The notes below the pieces were generated by a model. The model had not been told where the DNA came from. It saw nothing but the letters and a program-made list of their open reading frames with translations, and did no database searches. Both the position numbers and the translations under genes were made by a program. Shown piece after piece: positions 6,280 to 7,320 of a stretch of DNA of 7,320 nt. Source of the DNA: an uncultured Candidatus Saccharibacteria bacterium. Lineage in GTDB: Bacteria; Patescibacteriota; Saccharimonadia; Saccharimonadales; UBA4665. The stretch lies in NCBI GenBank assembly GCA_937988795.1, contig CALKHY010000196.1:1-7320 (forward strand). The letters are read 5' to 3'. Numbering within the stretch: position 1 is the stretch's first letter; the number at the start of each line of letters is the position of its first letter.

Positions 6280-6297
6280 GCTGCTCTTCCCCCGGCC

Positions 6298-7320
6298 TTA
6301 CTGTAGTACGGCCTTTATGCGCCTTACGCCAGCTGAAGAGGCTTCTTCTTTGATAATCTTGAAGCGTTTGCCGCCTTCTTTGAGCTGGGCGGTGTGGTCG
6401 ACGTGCGGGCCGCCGCAGATTTCGAAGCTAAAGGGTTTGTCTTCGCCCTCGGCCTGCATGCGGTAAACTTTGACGGTGTCGCCATAGCGGTCACCAAACT
6501 GGCCGAGCGCACCCATTTCCATAGCCTGCTGGGTAGGATACTCTTCCCAAGAAACCTTGAGATCTTTGTCGATTTGCTCGTTCACGATGTCCTCGACCCG
6601 CTTGATCTCTTCAGGTGTCATCTTTTGCGGGTGCGAGAAGTCAAAGCGCAGGCGCTCCTCGGTAATATTGCTGCCGCGCTGAATGACGTGCGGGCCAAGC
6701 ACCTCGCGCAGCGCCTTGTACATGAGGTGTGTGGCAGTGTGGTACTTCTTGTGCTGTATGGTGTGACCGCCCAGGCCACCCTTGAACACACCCTTGCTGG
6801 CGGTATGACTGCGCTCGCGCTGCTCCTGCATGAGCTTGTCGAATTCTTCACGCCAGTTATCGGAAACTTTGACGCCGCGGGCGTACGCCTCCTCCAGACT
6901 CAGCTCAACCGGGAATCCGTAGGTGTCGTACAGCTTGAATATTTCGGCGCCGGTTAGGCCGTCCTTAGTCAGCTTGCCGAATTCGCGGACGCCGGCGCGC
7001 AGAGTCTGACGGAAGACCCGCTCTTCCCTGGTAAGGACATCAATGACTTCCTGCTTCTTGGCGGCAACTTCCGGGAAGTCGGCTTCGTAGATGCCGATGA
7101 CGACTGGTACAACCTCAGGCAGGAAGTTTTGCTCAATGCCAAGGTCAAAGGCAAAGCGGATGGCGCGGCGCACCAGGCGGCGCATAACGTAGCCCTGCTC
7201 CTTGTTGCTTGGCACAACACCATCAACGGCCAGGAAGGTTGCGCCGCGCAGGTGGTCGGCGATAACGCGCATGGCGTTGGTGTGGCTGTCGTACTTCTTG
7301 CCGCTCAACTCCTCGAGCTT
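6298..7320 (-). CDS. alaS: Alanine--tRNA ligase, C-terminal part, short form lacking C-Ala (5' end beyond window)
   Basis: The reading frame is open to the right edge (first visible residues KLEELSGKKY), so the gene starts outside. AlaRS charges tRNA-Ala with alanine and clears mischarged Ser/Gly. Visible first is the end of the aminoacylation and tRNA-binding region (NAMRVIADHLRGATFLAVDG, VPSNKEQGYVMRRLVRRAIRF). The editing domain follows with both zinc-site motifs: HTATH at 6727-6741 and CGGPH at 6403-6417, plus RFDFSH. The protein stops at VRRIKAVLQ, straight after the editing domain, without the DHHA1-type C-Ala domain of the E. coli enzyme. Short AlaRS forms occur in reduced genomes, so this is probably functional. 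The last 12 codons are unlike the rest: TCA, GTA, AGG, ATA, GTA and CTA make up six of them, but only five such codons occur among the 323 before the repeat core. The TTG at 7306-7308 is internal and is not the start. Confidence 0.96.
   Translation of the reverse strand, partial: KLEELSGKKYDSHTNAMRVIADHLRGATFLAVDGVVPSNKEQGYVMRRLVRRAIRFAFDLGIEQNFLPEVVPVVIGIYEADFPEVAAKKQEVIDVLTREERVFRQTLRAGVREFGKLTKDGLTGAEIFKLYDTYGFPVELSLEEAYARGVKVSDNWREEFDKLMQEQRERSHTASKGVFKGGLGGHTIQHKKYHTATHLMYKALREVLGPHVIQRGSNITEERLRFDFSHPQKMTPEEIKRVEDIVNEQIDKDLKVSWEEYPTQQAMEMGALGQFGDRYGDTVKVYRMQAEGEDKPFSFEICGGPHVDHTAQLKEGGKRFKIIKEEASSAGVRRIKAVLQ

Larger units (their letters stand above)
6204..6351. other. Candidate inserted 148-bp segment carrying a replacement alaS tail and two hairpins
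   Basis: The segment is bounded by the 17-bp direct repeats AAAGAAGAAGCCTCTTC (minus-strand sense) at 6187-6203 and 6335-6351. One repeat plus the unique part is 148 bp. It holds the recoded last codons of alaS (6298-6334), a 94-bp spacer with two strong hairpins, and no ORF of its own. Perfect short repeats with the gene tail restored resemble attL/attR sites of an element that integrates in the 3' end of a gene. No integrase or transposase is visible, so it would be a mini-element or the remnant of a larger one. The mobile nature is an inference; a metagenome assembly chimera is the main alternative. Confidence 0.5.

Noticed and set aside
7306..7308. TTG as the alaS start codon
   Set aside because: The frame is open to the window edge, and the residues before it are in the middle of a conserved AlaRS region whose N-terminal catalytic domain must lie outside.

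Overview
The window looks like chromosomal DNA of a Patescibacteria/CPR bacterium, most likely Candidatus Saccharibacteria (TM7). The grounds are the short AlaRS without a C-Ala domain, the large membrane protein resembling the 'baseplate J/gp47-like' family seen in these lineages, the FtsA/PilM-like ATPase coupled to it, and the LysM envelope protein. UGA ends at least two genes (the FtsA/PilM-like and the pilin-like one), so the UGA-recoding lineages (Gracilibacteria/Absconditabacteria) are excluded. The taxonomic call is an inference from protein resemblance; no rRNA or marker tree is available here.

All seven genes lie on the minus strand. In order of transcription (right to left) they are: alaS (partial, runs off the right edge); a Q/P-rich single-span protein with a pilin-like outer domain; an FtsA/PilM-family actin-like ATPase; a 567-residue membrane protein of the baseplate-J-like type; ruvX; mltG; and a membrane-anchored LysM protein that runs off the left edge. 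The core from the ATPase to mltG is tightly packed: ATPase/567-aa protein overlap by 4 nt (ATGA), 567-aa protein/ruvX by 17 nt, ruvX/mltG by 1 nt (TAATG). The alaS-ruvX-mltG order is also known in Firmicutes; here a three-gene envelope module sits between alaS and ruvX. The window therefore joins translation (alaS) and nucleic-acid housekeeping (ruvX) to peptidoglycan handling (mltG, LysM protein) and a probable envelope or pilus assembly unit.

The most unusual spot is the 175-bp gap between alaS and the pilin-like gene (6123-6297). It contains a second copy of the last 17 codons of alaS plus stop. The two copies encode identical amino acids but differ at nine nucleotides, all synonymous. They share an exact 17-bp core at the upstream end. 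The codons of the working alaS switch abruptly to ones rarely used in the gene right after that core, while the detached downstream copy has the native codon style. Between the copies lie two strong back-to-back hairpins. This is the pattern expected when a foreign segment inserts at the 3' end of a gene and brings a replacement, recoded gene tail, as some site-specific integrating elements do. Gaps are otherwise small: about 105 bp at 552-656 and about 67 bp of very AT-rich DNA at 5150-5216. No gene-free stretch exceeds 300 bp, and no tRNA, rRNA or CRISPR array was seen.
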